The position numbers and the translations under genes were made by a program. The notes under the pieces are model-generated. The model did no database searches. It saw only the letters and a list, made by a program, of their open reading frames with translations, and was not told the DNA's origin. From an uncultured Bacteroidia bacterium (GTDB taxonomy: Bacteria; Bacteroidota; Bacteroidia; Bacteroidales; CAJPTX01), in assembly GCA_938038735.1 (NCBI GenBank), contig CALHSW010000058.1, positions 1 through 18,062 on the forward strand: 18,062 bases of DNA, written 5' to 3'. Positions 5,776-13,706 of the stretch are shown here, in pieces (position 1 is the first letter of the stretch; every line of letters starts with the position of its first letter).

Positions 5776-7029
5776 TTATACATTAAACATATCGTCCCAA
5801 ATAGCATCGAGGCGGTGCGCGGTGCGGTAGGCGAGGATGGGCGGCACGGCGTTACCGATTAGCCTGTAAGCTTCCGACGCGCTGACGAGGAAGCGTTCCC
5901 TGCCGGTGGCGGGGTCGACGCGGGGGATAACGAACTGCATGTCGGGGGGGAACGTTTGGAGGAGCGCGGCCTCTCGGACGGAGAGCCGCCGTTCGGGCAG
6001 CCCCGCGGCGAGCTCCTCGGTGCGCGCGCCACCGTGTTGGGCGGCGAGCCTACGGAACTCGATGTTGCCGTGGTGCTCGGAGCGCACGGTGGGCGCGATG
6101 CCGTACCAATCGATTTCCCGCTCGCCCTGCTGGCCACCGCCGCGGAACTTGGCGCGGGAGAAGAAGCGGTGCGCTGGGGAGCATTGGGCGGAGGGTTCCC
6201 CGACCCCCTCCAACGCCTGGGCGCAGGAGGCGTAGGGCATAAAGCCCATGCGGGCCCGCGCGGCGGGGAAATGTGAGACCGCAGGGAACGGGGAGAAGCG
6301 CGGGTCAGGCTCGGGCAGCGCGAAGGCGCGCGCGGCGGCGGCGGAGAGCGCGTCGGTGCGCACGCCGATAAAGAATAGGCGGCAGCGGCTCTGCGGCACG
6401 CCGAAGTCTGCGGCCTGCAAGACGCGCGGCGGCAGGAGGCGGTACGCGCCCGCGCCGATCGTGGCGAAGGATTCGCGAATGGTATCGTAAGCCTCCTGCA
6501 ACGAGAGCATACCGCCCACATTCTCCGCGACGAAGGCCTTGGGTCTGACAATCTCCACGACGCGGCGGTACCATTGGAAGAGCCCCCCGCGGCGCTCCGC
6601 GATGGGGCAGCCGTCGGCGATGGGCTCGCCGCGGTGGGAGACGGCAGAGGCGAGCCCCATGCGCTTCCCCGCGGTGGAGAAATCCTGGCAGGGAAACCCG
6701 CCGATAACGAGGTCAATATTGTCAGGGAATACCGAATCGCCGCGCAGGTGGGCGCGCACCAGATCAAGGACGCTCTCGGTGCGGTAGCACCGCTCCTGGA
6801 AATCCCTATCGGTGCAGTTCTGCATGTAGACGATTTTCGCGGCGAGGCGAATATCGTTCGCGAAGACAGTGCGGAAGCGGGTAGGCGCGACGCGCACCCA
6901 CCCCCCATCCAGCTCAGAGTCCACCATGCCGCTGGGGTCGGCGGGGAGAAAGGCGCGGCGGGTGGTAAACCCTCCGTGGAACCCTATATCCATCCCGCCG
7001 CAGCCCGTGAATAGCGAAAGCACTTTCAT
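5776..7029 (-). CDS. dcm-like: DNA (cytosine-5-)-methyltransferase
   Basis: A 417-residue C5-cytosine methyltransferase that transfers a methyl group from S-adenosylmethionine to cytosine in a specific DNA sequence. Visible conserved motifs: I (FTGCGGMDIGF, 7-17), IV (GGFPCQDFS, catalytic C114), VI (ENV, 169-171), VIII (QSRCRLFFIG, 213-222), IX (RRLSVREAALLQTFP, 347-361) and X (AYRLIGNAVPP, 387-397). The target-recognition region lies between VIII and IX and does not reveal the site. The gene is intact, of usual length, and only 12 bp after the preceding gene. No stand-alone partner restriction enzyme is evident, but the next gene encodes a nuclease-ASCH fusion. In phages such enzymes usually protect the genome from host restriction. 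Confidence 0.95.
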   Translation of the reverse strand: MKVLSLFTGCGGMDIGFHGGFTTRRAFLPADPSGMVDSELDGGWVRVAPTRFRTVFANDIRLAAKIVYMQNCTDRDFQERCYRTESVLDLVRAHLRGDSVFPDNIDLVIGGFPCQDFSTAGKRMGLASAVSHRGEPIADGCPIAERRGGLFQWYRRVVEIVRPKAFVAENVGGMLSLQEAYDTIRESFATIGAGAYRLLPPRVLQAADFGVPQSRCRLFFIGVRTDALSAAAARAFALPEPDPRFSPFPAVSHFPAARARMGFMPYASCAQALEGVGEPSAQCSPAHRFFSRAKFRGGGQQGEREIDWYGIAPTVRSEHHGNIEFRRLAAQHGGARTEELAAGLPERRLSVREAALLQTFPPDMQFVIPRVDPATGRERFLVSASEAYRLIGNAVPPILAYRTAHRLDAIWDDMFNV

Positions 7030-7041
7030 AGCCGTTGGATT

Positions 7042-7494
7042 CTAATCGTTGCTGTGGTGGATGAATGGGGAGGCCTGCATGCCGCGCCACTGGGCGATTT
7101 CGCGGAGGGCGGCGCCGAAGGAGAGCATGGACATCTTCACGCTGAAACCGGCGAGCTCGCAGTAGGTGGCGTCGGGGATATCCTCCACGCGGAGCTCGTC
7201 GAGGAGCTCCTCGCGGGATTTGTAATCCATATACTCGCGGGCGACCCTAAGGCTACCGCGCACGCCGCAGGCGATGGTTTGGATCACGTTGGTAGCGTTA
7301 ATGAGGTCGTCCTTGGCGCGGCGCAGGTCGGTTATTCTGTAATCGCCGTTCGGGGCGGTCTCAATGTAGGGCGGGCAGCCGTCCGGGGAGAGGGTGCCCA
7401 CGAGCCCGGCGGCGCAATGCAGCACCAGGAGGAGCTCGCCGCCGTCGAGGCGGGGGATGTCATTGGGAAATTCCACTTTCTTTTGCGTTTCCAT
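7042..7494 (-). CDS. Conserved-looking phage hypothetical protein
   Basis: A 150-residue soluble protein with no recognised family. Residues 1-45 include an apolar helix (GGELLLVLHCAAGLVGTL). Residues 55-100 are helical (DLRRAKDDLINATNVIQTIACGVRGSLRVAREYMDY) and 120-145 form another helix rich in Met (GFSVKMSMLSFGAALREIAQW). No signal peptide is present and no span is long enough to call a membrane segment. It sits between the recombinase-like protein and the methyltransferase in the early operon, with 44 bp and 12 bp gaps. The leader contains GTGTAACACTAAATCC, part of the repeated TAAC-rich leader type. Function unknown. Confidence 0.65.
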   Translation of the reverse strand: METQKKVEFPNDIPRLDGGELLLVLHCAAGLVGTLSPDGCPPYIETAPNGDYRITDLRRAKDDLINATNVIQTIACGVRGSLRVAREYMDYKSREELLDELRVEDIPDATYCELAGFSVKMSMLSFGAALREIAQWRGMQASPFIHHSND

Positions 7495-7538
7495 TTTCGT
7501 TCGTTGGATTTAGTGTTACACTTCTGAAAAGCCGCGGG

Positions 7539-8159
7539 CTACTCTTGGGTGTAGATGTAGCGGCGGACGTAGGAGCTGACGGTGGCGGGGCTGACGCCGA
7601 GCTGCTCCGCGATGCGGAAGATGGGGACGCGCTGCTGGAGTAGGGCTCTGATTTGGGCTTCGTTGGGGTAGAGCTTTAGGGACTGCTTGGGGTGCCGGAA
7701 GCCGGAGCGCGGGCCGTGGGTGGGGTACTGCCGTGGGATGCGCCGCTGGGCGGCGGCGGCCTCGGCGCGCCGCTGGGCGTCGAGGCGCGCGGAGAGGGCG
7801 ACGCAGAAGGCAAGGCCGTGCCCGAAGGAGTCGGCGATGGGGCCTCTCTCTATGTGGAAGCCGTCCGCGACGGCGTGGACGATAATCCCCTCCCCATTGC
7901 AGAAGGCGAGGAGGTCCGCGACGGCCTCCAAATCGCCGCCGAGATTCTCAAGCGCGGCGCAGACAAGGGTGTCGCCGCTGGCGAGGGGCTCCAGGAGACG
8001 GGCGAAGTCGCGGGGCTTTGGGTTGGCATCGAGGGGGGAGCAGTCGATGACCCAGCCCTCAATGTGGTGCCGTTTGCGCTCCGCGAACTGCGTAATGGCG
8101 TTGCGCTGCGCGTCGGTGGCCTCGTCGATGTTTGAGGCGCGAATGAAACCGTAATTCAT
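7539..8159 (-). CDS. Serine recombinase-family protein (Mpi/invertase-like), probably catalytically inactive
   Basis: A 206-residue protein with the layout of small serine recombinases such as Bacteroides Mpi or Hin: N-terminal resolvase domain (1-130), linker, C-terminal HTH (about 160-202, ending AEQLGVSPATVSSYVRRYI). It opens MNYGFIRASN, keeping the catalytic Ser (S9) and R7. The usual LxRLGR segment carrying two catalytic arginines reads LENLGGDL (70-77), so both arginines are replaced, by N72 and G75. Strand exchange is therefore unlikely, and the protein may act as a DNA-binding regulator or origin/structural protein. The frame is open upstream to 8579, but family alignment and an AT-rich leader with TTTAACCTTTTTAC place the start at 8159. 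The extension overlaps the next gene and is low-complexity. Confidence 0.8.
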   Translation of the reverse strand: MNYGFIRASNIDEATDAQRNAITQFAERKRHHIEGWVIDCSPLDANPKPRDFARLLEPLASGDTLVCAALENLGGDLEAVADLLAFCNGEGIIVHAVADGFHIERGPIADSFGHGLAFCVALSARLDAQRRAEAAAAQRRIPRQYPTHGPRSGFRHPKQSLKLYPNEAQIRALLQQRVPIFRIAEQLGVSPATVSSYVRRYIYTQE

Positions 8160-8284
8160 GTCAATAATCAGTGTAAAAAGGTTAAACGAATGGTTACAAT
8201 GCAAATCGTTAGCGGCTGCGGCCGCGGGGAGACGCAGGGCGATTGCCGCCCAAACGCGCCGCCCCGGCGGCCGCGCCGATAGGG

Positions 8285-8665
8285 CTAGAAGGGCAGTTCG
8301 TCCTCGCTCTCCACGGCCTGCTGGGGCTGCGTGGCGGGCTGGGGAATGGGTACGCCGTCGGCGGAGTACTCGGGGCGGGGGCTCATATCGCCGATGATTG
8401 GGACGGCGCGCCGCTGCTCCTCGGTGAGGGCGTTGTGCACCTCCTTGGAGAAGCGCTGCTTGATGTAGTGGGACGCGCCGAAGGCGTTGGGGTCGCGCAT
8501 CTCCCACGCGTTGGCATCTAGATAGCACCCCTTCTCGCCGAGAAAGAGGTGGGCATCGTCGATGGGGATGCATAGGCACCGCTTGGCTGATGTTTTGCCC
8601 TTGAGGGTGGTGACGAACGCGCCCTGGAGGCGCAGGAGGTTGAGTTTGATCTTGTAGTTACCCAT
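8285..8665 (-). CDS. Replication-associated protein with SSB-like acidic tail
   Basis: A 126-residue protein between the primase-helicase and the recombinase-like gene. The N-terminal half (MGNYKIKLNLLRLQGAFVTT, KRCLCIPIDDAHLFLGEKGCYLDANAWEM) looks like a beta-rich core. Residues about 90-118 are a Pro/Gln-rich flexible linker, and the protein ends ESEDELPF. Single-stranded DNA-binding proteins end in an acidic tip finishing in Pro-Phe, preceded by just such a linker; this tip recruits replication and repair partners. The architecture therefore suggests an ssDNA-binding or SSB-mimicking role, although no OB-fold motif is certain. The neighbouring primase-helicase ends in nearly the same tip. 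Function inferred; the gene itself is well supported by operon position. Confidence 0.65.
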   Translation of the reverse strand: MGNYKIKLNLLRLQGAFVTTLKGKTSAKRCLCIPIDDAHLFLGEKGCYLDANAWEMRDPNAFGASHYIKQRFSKEVHNALTEEQRRAVPIIGDMSPRPEYSADGVPIPQPATQPQQAVESEDELPF

Positions 8666-8726
8666 GGTTACTGATGTATTAAAGTGTTAAAAAACCCGTT
8701 AGATCCGTTGGAATAGAGTGGTTACG

Positions 8727-10592
8727 CTAAAAGGGGAGCTGGTCCTCCGTTTCGAGGGGGGCGTAGGGTGGCGGCGGGCTCTGGGGCGCGCGCACGGCCT
8801 CGCCGTCGCGGAGGTGGTTGGCGGTATCGAAGTCGGGGGGCTGGCCGGAGGTGAAGGGCGCGTAGCGGCCGGAGGCCATATCGTACTTGAAGCGGGCCTC
8901 GCCGGGGCGGCCGAGGTGCTTGAACTTCACCTTTTGGACGGAGACCAAGACGGTATCCTCGGCGCGGTCACGGTCGACGACTATGCCGAAATCGGTTTTG
9001 TTGAAGAAGTTTGCCGAGCCGCTGATATCGTATAGGGTGGGTACTTCAAAAGCGCCCTTCGGGGTGCGTAGCATCTTGCGGGGGTGGGCAACAAGGATGA
9101 TCAGGATGTCGTTGCGCTGGGCGAAGTCGGTGAGCTGATCGAGGAGCGCGGAGATGTAGAGGGTCTCGGCGGTGTCGCCGGCCTCGCACTCAATGCGGTT
9201 GTAGGGGTCAATCACCAGCACCTTAATGCCCTTACGGTGCACAAGGAATTGGGCGCACTCGAGGATGGCGTCGAGGGTGTACTGCTTGGGCTCAATGTAG
9301 AAGAAGTTTTCATCGAGATAGGCGGTGGCCTCAGTGAATTCGTCGCGCGGGAGGGTGCGCTGGCCGAACTGCTTGCCGGTGAACTTCTCAATGAGCTTCA
9401 CGGAGTGGTAGAAGGTGGGGGCGTTTTCGGGGGTGAAGTAGGCGAACTTCCAACCGTAGCGGAGGTTGAGACGCTCCGCGATTTGGTCGATAAACTCGCT
9501 CTTGCCGCTGCCGGGGATGCCGGTAACGACGCAGAGGCGGCGGGTTTCGAAGGAGAGGAGCGCGTCAAGCTCTGAGAAGCCGAGGGTGGCGCCGGGCTGC
9601 ATGCCGTTGAGGTAGAGGGCTTCAAGGTCGTCGGCGAAGTCGCGGATGGAGGCGACGCCGTCCATGCGGGGCTCCGGGGCGGAGGTAAGGGCGGCGATAA
9701 GCGCGTCTTTGCCCTTACGCTGTAAAAGCTCGTTGGCGTCCTTGCAGCCCTCTCCGTAGGTGACCACGCGGCAGCGATCCGCGCCGAAGCGGCGGAGGAG
9801 CTCATCGCGAAGCTTCACGCCGGCGGGGTCGGTATCAACTGCGATAAAGATGGTGCGCTTATCGTCAAAATACTTCTCGATGTAGTCATCGAGGTAGGCA
9901 AGGCTCGCGCCCGCGCCGTTCGGGACGGATACGACATTGTTAAAGCCGCACTCCGCGAAGGAGAGCGCGTCGAACTCGCCCTCGGTGATAATGCACTCGG
10001 GGAGGCCCTCAATGGCGTCGATGTGGTACGGGAGGAGCTCGCAGCCCCGCTCTAGGGTGAACTCCTTGCACGCGGAGCGGGACTTAATGTTACGCAGCTC
10101 GCCGCGGCAGAAGTAGGGGAAGAGGATGGCGTTGATGGGGCGGCCCTTCTCGTGGGAGTACATTTCGCCCTGGCGCACGCCGAACGCGTCGAGGGTGGCG
10201 GGGCTGATGCCGCGGGCGCGGAAGTAGGCGAGGGTCTTGGGCGAAAGGGGCTCGCCCTTGGGGGCGGGCTTTTCGTAGACCTTCCTCTCCTTCGCGCGGG
10301 CGGCAGGCCGCTGCCACAGGCTGCCCTGCTTTGGGCTTTTTGGCGCGCTGTAACGGTTCGGGTTCATGCTTTTGGCGTACTCTCTTTTTTCTTCGTCGGA
10401 GAAGCGGCGGGCGGAGCCGCTGTAACCGCAGTAGTGGCACATGAACTGGCCGGTGTCGAGGTTAACCGAGAGGCTACGGTCGCGCGGGTGGGAGCGCGCG
10501 TCGCGGCAGTTGGGGCAAGTGATTTTCACATTGCCGGATGTACGGCCGAATGGGATATCAAACCCTAGCTCCTCAAAGGCTAACGTAGGCAT
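8727..10592 (-). CDS. Phage primase-helicase (Twinkle/T7 gp4-like)
   Basis: A 621-residue fusion that lays primers and unwinds DNA at the phage fork. Order of parts: zinc-binding domain with C26, C29, C52 and C55 (CPNC...CHYC), TOPRIM primase core with E205 in ITEGEFD and D253/D255 in AVDTDPAG, then a RecA-like DnaB-type helicase with Walker A GIPGSGKS (358-365), Walker B VLVIDP (458-463) and VAHPRK (502-507). A Pro-rich linker at 605-611 leads to the C-terminus ETEDQLPF, which resembles an SSB tip. Length and motif order match the family. It follows the Lin1244-like gene by 41 bp. No other helicase or primase is in the window, so this is likely the central replication enzyme. Confidence 0.93.
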   Translation of the reverse strand: MPTLAFEELGFDIPFGRTSGNVKITCPNCRDARSHPRDRSLSVNLDTGQFMCHYCGYSGSARRFSDEEKREYAKSMNPNRYSAPKSPKQGSLWQRPAARAKERKVYEKPAPKGEPLSPKTLAYFRARGISPATLDAFGVRQGEMYSHEKGRPINAILFPYFCRGELRNIKSRSACKEFTLERGCELLPYHIDAIEGLPECIITEGEFDALSFAECGFNNVVSVPNGAGASLAYLDDYIEKYFDDKRTIFIAVDTDPAGVKLRDELLRRFGADRCRVVTYGEGCKDANELLQRKGKDALIAALTSAPEPRMDGVASIRDFADDLEALYLNGMQPGATLGFSELDALLSFETRRLCVVTGIPGSGKSEFIDQIAERLNLRYGWKFAYFTPENAPTFYHSVKLIEKFTGKQFGQRTLPRDEFTEATAYLDENFFYIEPKQYTLDAILECAQFLVHRKGIKVLVIDPYNRIECEAGDTAETLYISALLDQLTDFAQRNDILIILVAHPRKMLRTPKGAFEVPTLYDISGSANFFNKTDFGIVVDRDRAEDTVLVSVQKVKFKHLGRPGEARFKYDMASGRYAPFTSGQPPDFDTANHLRDGEAVRAPQSPPPPYAPLETEDQLPF

Positions 10593-10633
10593 GGCGCACG
10601 GTGCTCCTTGCGATTACCTCAAAAAGGCTTTAG

Positions 10634-11821
10634 CTAGAACTCCTCCCCGCTGTGGTCCACCCCTTGGCAATCGTCTCCGCCGCAGCCGCCACACCCGCCG
10701 TCCCCGCCGCATTGCCCCTGCTGGGGTGCGGCGGCAGGGTTGGCCTTAGCCTCGCGGGCTGCGCGCTCCTCGGCGAGTCGGCGGCGGCGTAGCTCGGCGC
10801 GGGCCTGGCGAACGATGGGGATATCGTCGGGGCGCGGGCGCTCAATGTCGGGGGCATTCTCGTCGTAGGGTATATCGTAGTTCGCTTCGTAGGCGTCGGC
10901 TTCGGCGCGGTCTCGGCGCGCGGAGAGGGAGTCGCAGAAACGGTCGACAGCGGAGTCGGAGAAGGCCTCGTCGATGGTGAGTAGCGGTAGCCCTGCGGCG
11001 GCGCGGCTATGGGCGAGTTCGGCGGCGTCGCGGCAGAGGTCCACCACGGTGTCGTAGAGGCCGAGCCCCGCGGAGTCGGAGGCGGCGATGAAACGGCCGA
11101 TGCGGGCTGCAAGGCCGCGGGTAAGGCGGGTGGCGGGGGCGCAGCCGTGGGCGAAGTCATTCCACCAGTAGCAAACCTTGAGGGCCTTGCTGTTGGAGGC
11201 CTCCTCGTCGGAGGGGTAGGAAGAGCCGTCCCACAGGGGTACGTCCACCGCGATGGGGGCGGCGTGGCGGTAGATTTCGGGGGCTGCGGGGGCGTTGGTT
11301 GGGACGGTGCGGGTGCGGCAGACGTTGCCGTCCATGTAGCACTCGGTGCGCTCCGCGGGCTGCGCTGGGGCGGCATCGGGGTTGGCATCGGGGGCGGCTG
11401 GGACGGAGACGGAGGCTGCTGGGGCTGCGGCGCACGCAACGAGGGTGGGCTTCGGGGAGGCCGCGGCTTGGGCTTGGGCTTGGGTTACGGTATTGGTGGT
11501 GTCTACGCTCTCGCCGCGCCGCGGGCGGTCGGGGGTGGTAGGCTCGGTGGGGGCGTTGGTAGGCGGCTCGGCGTGGAGGTTGCCGTTGGGGTCGGTGTGG
11601 AAGAGGCGAATCGCCACGCAGTAGTCAATGATTTCCTGCACCTGCTCTAGGCGCAGGGGGAAGAAGTCGGCGATAACGCCGAGGGTGGCGTCGTCGGTGG
11701 GGATGCCGTCGGGGCCGGCGGATTGGAGCGCGTCGCGCAGGAACGCCCACACGGAGAAGCCCTGGAGCTTGAAGCGCTGCAAAACGGAGCGCACGCGGAT
11801 GTCGGTCATTTGGATAGCCAT
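10634..11821 (-). CDS. Putative replication protein with Lin1244/Lin1753 (DUF4373)-like N-terminus
   Basis: A 395-residue protein. Residues about 1-85 resemble the Lin1244/Lin1753-like N-terminal domain common in Bacteroidota and Firmicutes phage replication proteins (QMTDIRVRSVLQRFKLQGFSVWAFLRDAL, then a short winged-helix-like end DYCVAIRLFH). This is followed by a long Pro/Ala-rich unstructured part (about 90-200) and a helical section (220-350, CYWWNDFAHGC, YDTVVDLCRDAAEL). The C-terminus is a Gly/Cys-rich tail (CGGDGGCGGCGGDDC) that could bind metal. It lies immediately before the primase-helicase, where helicase loaders or initiators are usual. The N-terminal match is moderate; the role in initiation is inferred. 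Confidence 0.6.
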   Translation of the reverse strand: MAIQMTDIRVRSVLQRFKLQGFSVWAFLRDALQSAGPDGIPTDDATLGVIADFFPLRLEQVQEIIDYCVAIRLFHTDPNGNLHAEPPTNAPTEPTTPDRPRRGESVDTTNTVTQAQAQAAASPKPTLVACAAAPAASVSVPAAPDANPDAAPAQPAERTECYMDGNVCRTRTVPTNAPAAPEIYRHAAPIAVDVPLWDGSSYPSDEEASNSKALKVCYWWNDFAHGCAPATRLTRGLAARIGRFIAASDSAGLGLYDTVVDLCRDAAELAHSRAAAGLPLLTIDEAFSDSAVDRFCDSLSARRDRAEADAYEANYDIPYDENAPDIERPRPDDIPIVRQARAELRRRRLAEERAAREAKANPAAAPQQGQCGGDGGCGGCGGDDCQGVDHSGEEF

Positions 11822-11872
11822 GGTTGTGATTTTGTTTTAAACGTTAGTAAATCGTGTAATGAAAGTGATTGC

Positions 11873-12382
11873 CTAGTAGGGGTATATTTGGAAACAGCCG
11901 GAGCCCCCCTCCCGCCACTGGCGGGCGAGGGCGTTCTGGGCGATGCGGTTGCAGGCGTAGCCCATTTCGCGGTCGGCGGCGACGGCCTGGTCGCGCAGGA
12001 GGGCGTAGCAACGGGCGATGATGCGTTCGAGGAGGTTGGCGGAGCATTGGCGGCCGCAGCGGTTGATGCCAAGCACGGGGTCGTCGATGATCGAGCCGTT
12101 GCAGGAGGTGGTGTACTCCTCGAAGAGGAATGGGGCAACGGCCTTGCCGCAGGGCTTGCAGAGACGGACGGTGGCTGTGAGTTCGCTGTCGGGGAGGGTG
12201 AGGCGGATGAACAGTAAGTCGTGCATTTTCTTATTGCCGTCGACGATAAGGCGGGCGCGGCCCTGCACGGAGATGTGCCGGCGGGTGATGGTGTAACGGC
12301 GGCTCTTGGGGTCGTACCCTCCAATGAGGAGGGCCGCGGGGCGGTCGGGTTGCCGATTGGGGTTGCTACTATTGAATACCAT
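11873..12382 (-). CDS. Cys-rich hypothetical protein
   Basis: A 169-residue protein without a recognised family. It begins with a beta-rich segment (PAALLIGGYDPKSRRYTITRRHISVQGRARLIV), then contains LCKPCGK (C75, C78), C94, RCGRQC (C109, C113), C125, C144 and C163. The CxxC and CxxxC pairs suggest one zinc site. The segment ANLLERIIARCYALLRDQAVAADREMGYACNRIAQNAL is helical. It sits between the exonuclease and the replication protein in the early operon, so a DNA-metabolism role is plausible but unproven. The leader shares TTTGCATAGTAACCATTAAC with the leader of the recombinase-like gene. Confidence 0.6.
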   Translation of the reverse strand: MVFNSSNPNRQPDRPAALLIGGYDPKSRRYTITRRHISVQGRARLIVDGNKKMHDLLFIRLTLPDSELTATVRLCKPCGKAVAPFLFEEYTTSCNGSIIDDPVLGINRCGRQCSANLLERIIARCYALLRDQAVAADREMGYACNRIAQNALARQWREGGSGCFQIYPY

Positions 12383-12432
12383 GATTAATGCCCTTTCTTT
12401 CTAAAGTGTTAATGGTTACTATGCAAACGGAG

Positions 12433-13386
12433 CTACTTAATGAGGAGCCGGCGGGTGGCTGGGGTTTCGGTGGAGTAGCGCGCGAAGAGGTCGGGGTGGT
12501 CGGCCTTTAGGGCCTTGGTGTCGAGGCGGCGGGAGGGTTTCGGGGCGCGCCAGGTGGCGAGGGTAAGGCCCTGGAAGCAGAGGGTGTCGGCGGGGCCCAT
12601 GGCGAGCTTAATGGTATCCTCGAGGGTGCTTTTCTTCTCCTCTAGGGCCTTGAGCTCGTCGCGGAGACTCTTTAGCTCCAGCCACGCGGCGTGGGTGTCG
12701 GGGGAGGCTTCGGCGGCGGTGTCGGGGGTTTCCTTGGGGAAGCGTAGCATGGCGTCCTCGCCGCGCTGCATGTCGGGGGGTATGTTGCCCTTGATATTGA
12801 CGTTCATAAAGGTGTCGGCGAGCCCCGCGAGCCACTCGAAGAAGTCGGGGGCGAATGCGATATCCTTGTAGCCGAAGTCGCGCCCCTGGGAGAGCCAGGC
12901 GAGCGAGCCGTGGGCGAGCCCCGCCACGCCGAGCTGGTATTGGATTTGGCAGAACCACCACGGGGGGAGGTTTTCAGGATCCACGGCGCGCTGGGTAGTT
13001 TTGCACTCGAGGATTCCCTTTTGGCGTGCGCCGCTGGGGTCTTCGGGAAGGAGGTAGGTGCGGTCGGGGGAGACCTGGAGCCAGGGTTTTTCTTGGCATC
13101 GCACGATCCAGTCACCCTCGCTCTCGGGGAGGATTTCGCGGCCGGTGGCGTCTTGCCAAAGCTGGGCAACGGCATCCTCTAGGAGGTGGCCGAGGCGCAT
13201 GGCGGGGGTTTCGGGGATGGCGGGGTCAATCCCGACGCGGCGGCGCCATAGCTGGTATGGGGTTTCGTAGGGGTTGAGGCCGGCGAGGGTGCCGATCTCG
13301 GAGCTGCCCACGCCTTGGAGGCGGAGCTGGAGCCACGCATCGCGGCTCTCGGGGCGTATGACTACGCTGTGCATTGTTGCGTTCAT
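12433..13386 (-). CDS. YqaJ-family (lambda exonuclease-like) viral recombinase nuclease
   Basis: A 317-residue 5'-3' exonuclease of the PD-(D/E)XK superfamily. Visible motifs: RDAWLQLRLQGVGSSEIGTLAGLNPYETPYQLW (15-47), the family N-terminal signature; GHLLE with E70; SPDRT with D108; LECKT with E127 and K129; and QIQYQL with Q147. The C-terminal third is a helical LKSLRDELKALEEKKSTLEDTIK segment followed by GLTLATWRAPKPSRRLD, also typical. It would resect double-stranded DNA ends to create single strands for annealing. The candidate annealing protein is encoded two genes upstream (13707-14600), as in Red-type systems. Start is Met1 or Met5; both fit the reading frame. Confidence 0.93.
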   Translation of the reverse strand: MNATMHSVVIRPESRDAWLQLRLQGVGSSEIGTLAGLNPYETPYQLWRRRVGIDPAIPETPAMRLGHLLEDAVAQLWQDATGREILPESEGDWIVRCQEKPWLQVSPDRTYLLPEDPSGARQKGILECKTTQRAVDPENLPPWWFCQIQYQLGVAGLAHGSLAWLSQGRDFGYKDIAFAPDFFEWLAGLADTFMNVNIKGNIPPDMQRGEDAMLRFPKETPDTAAEASPDTHAAWLELKSLRDELKALEEKKSTLEDTIKLAMGPADTLCFQGLTLATWRAPKPSRRLDTKALKADHPDLFARYSTETPATRRLLIK

Positions 13387-13440
13387 AGTACTGTACGTTT
13401 GTTAAGTTATGTGTTTACCGTTAAAAAGCTCAATGGAATG

Positions 13441-13665
13441 TTAGTAGCTCCCGAAGCGGATGGCTGATGTGTAGCCGTGGGCGAGGTAGTCGGCGCGGAG
13501 GGCGTCGAGGCTGTCGAAGAGGGCGGCGTATGGGCCGCCGCAGACGAATCGGAATTTTTGGATGGCCTCGGCGCGGGATGGCGCGGAGATGGTGACGTAG
13601 AGGGCGATACAGCCAAGCATGCGCTCGGGGAGGGCGAAGAAGTACTGATTGCTGTGTGATTTCAT
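13441..13665 (-). CDS. Small hypothetical protein
   Basis: A 74-residue protein lying between the candidate annealing protein and the exonuclease (41 and 54 bp gaps). The sequence MKSHSNQYFFALPERMLGCIALYVTISAPSRAEAIQKFRF suggests an alternating strand/helix fold, followed by FDSLDALRADYLAHGYTSAIRFGSY. It resembles small phage proteins that occupy this slot but no named family is recognised. The open frame, composition and regular spacing support it as a gene. Confidence 0.55.
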   Translation of the reverse strand: MKSHSNQYFFALPERMLGCIALYVTISAPSRAEAIQKFRFVCGGPYAALFDSLDALRADYLAHGYTSAIRFGSY

Positions 13666-13706
13666 GACGATCGTTTTTTGGTTGATTCGCTGTAAGTGAT
13701 TAGTAA

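Noticed and set aside
5776..7029. Complete type II restriction-modification system with the methyltransferase
   Set aside because: No stand-alone restriction endonuclease is adjacent. The nuclease-ASCH neighbour is possible but not typical of type II enzymes, so only the association is reported.
8160..8579. N-terminal extension of the recombinase-like frame
   Set aside because: The extra 140 residues are Arg/Pro-rich, overlap the next gene in another frame and precede the family-conserved start MNYGFIRAS, which has an AT-rich leader.
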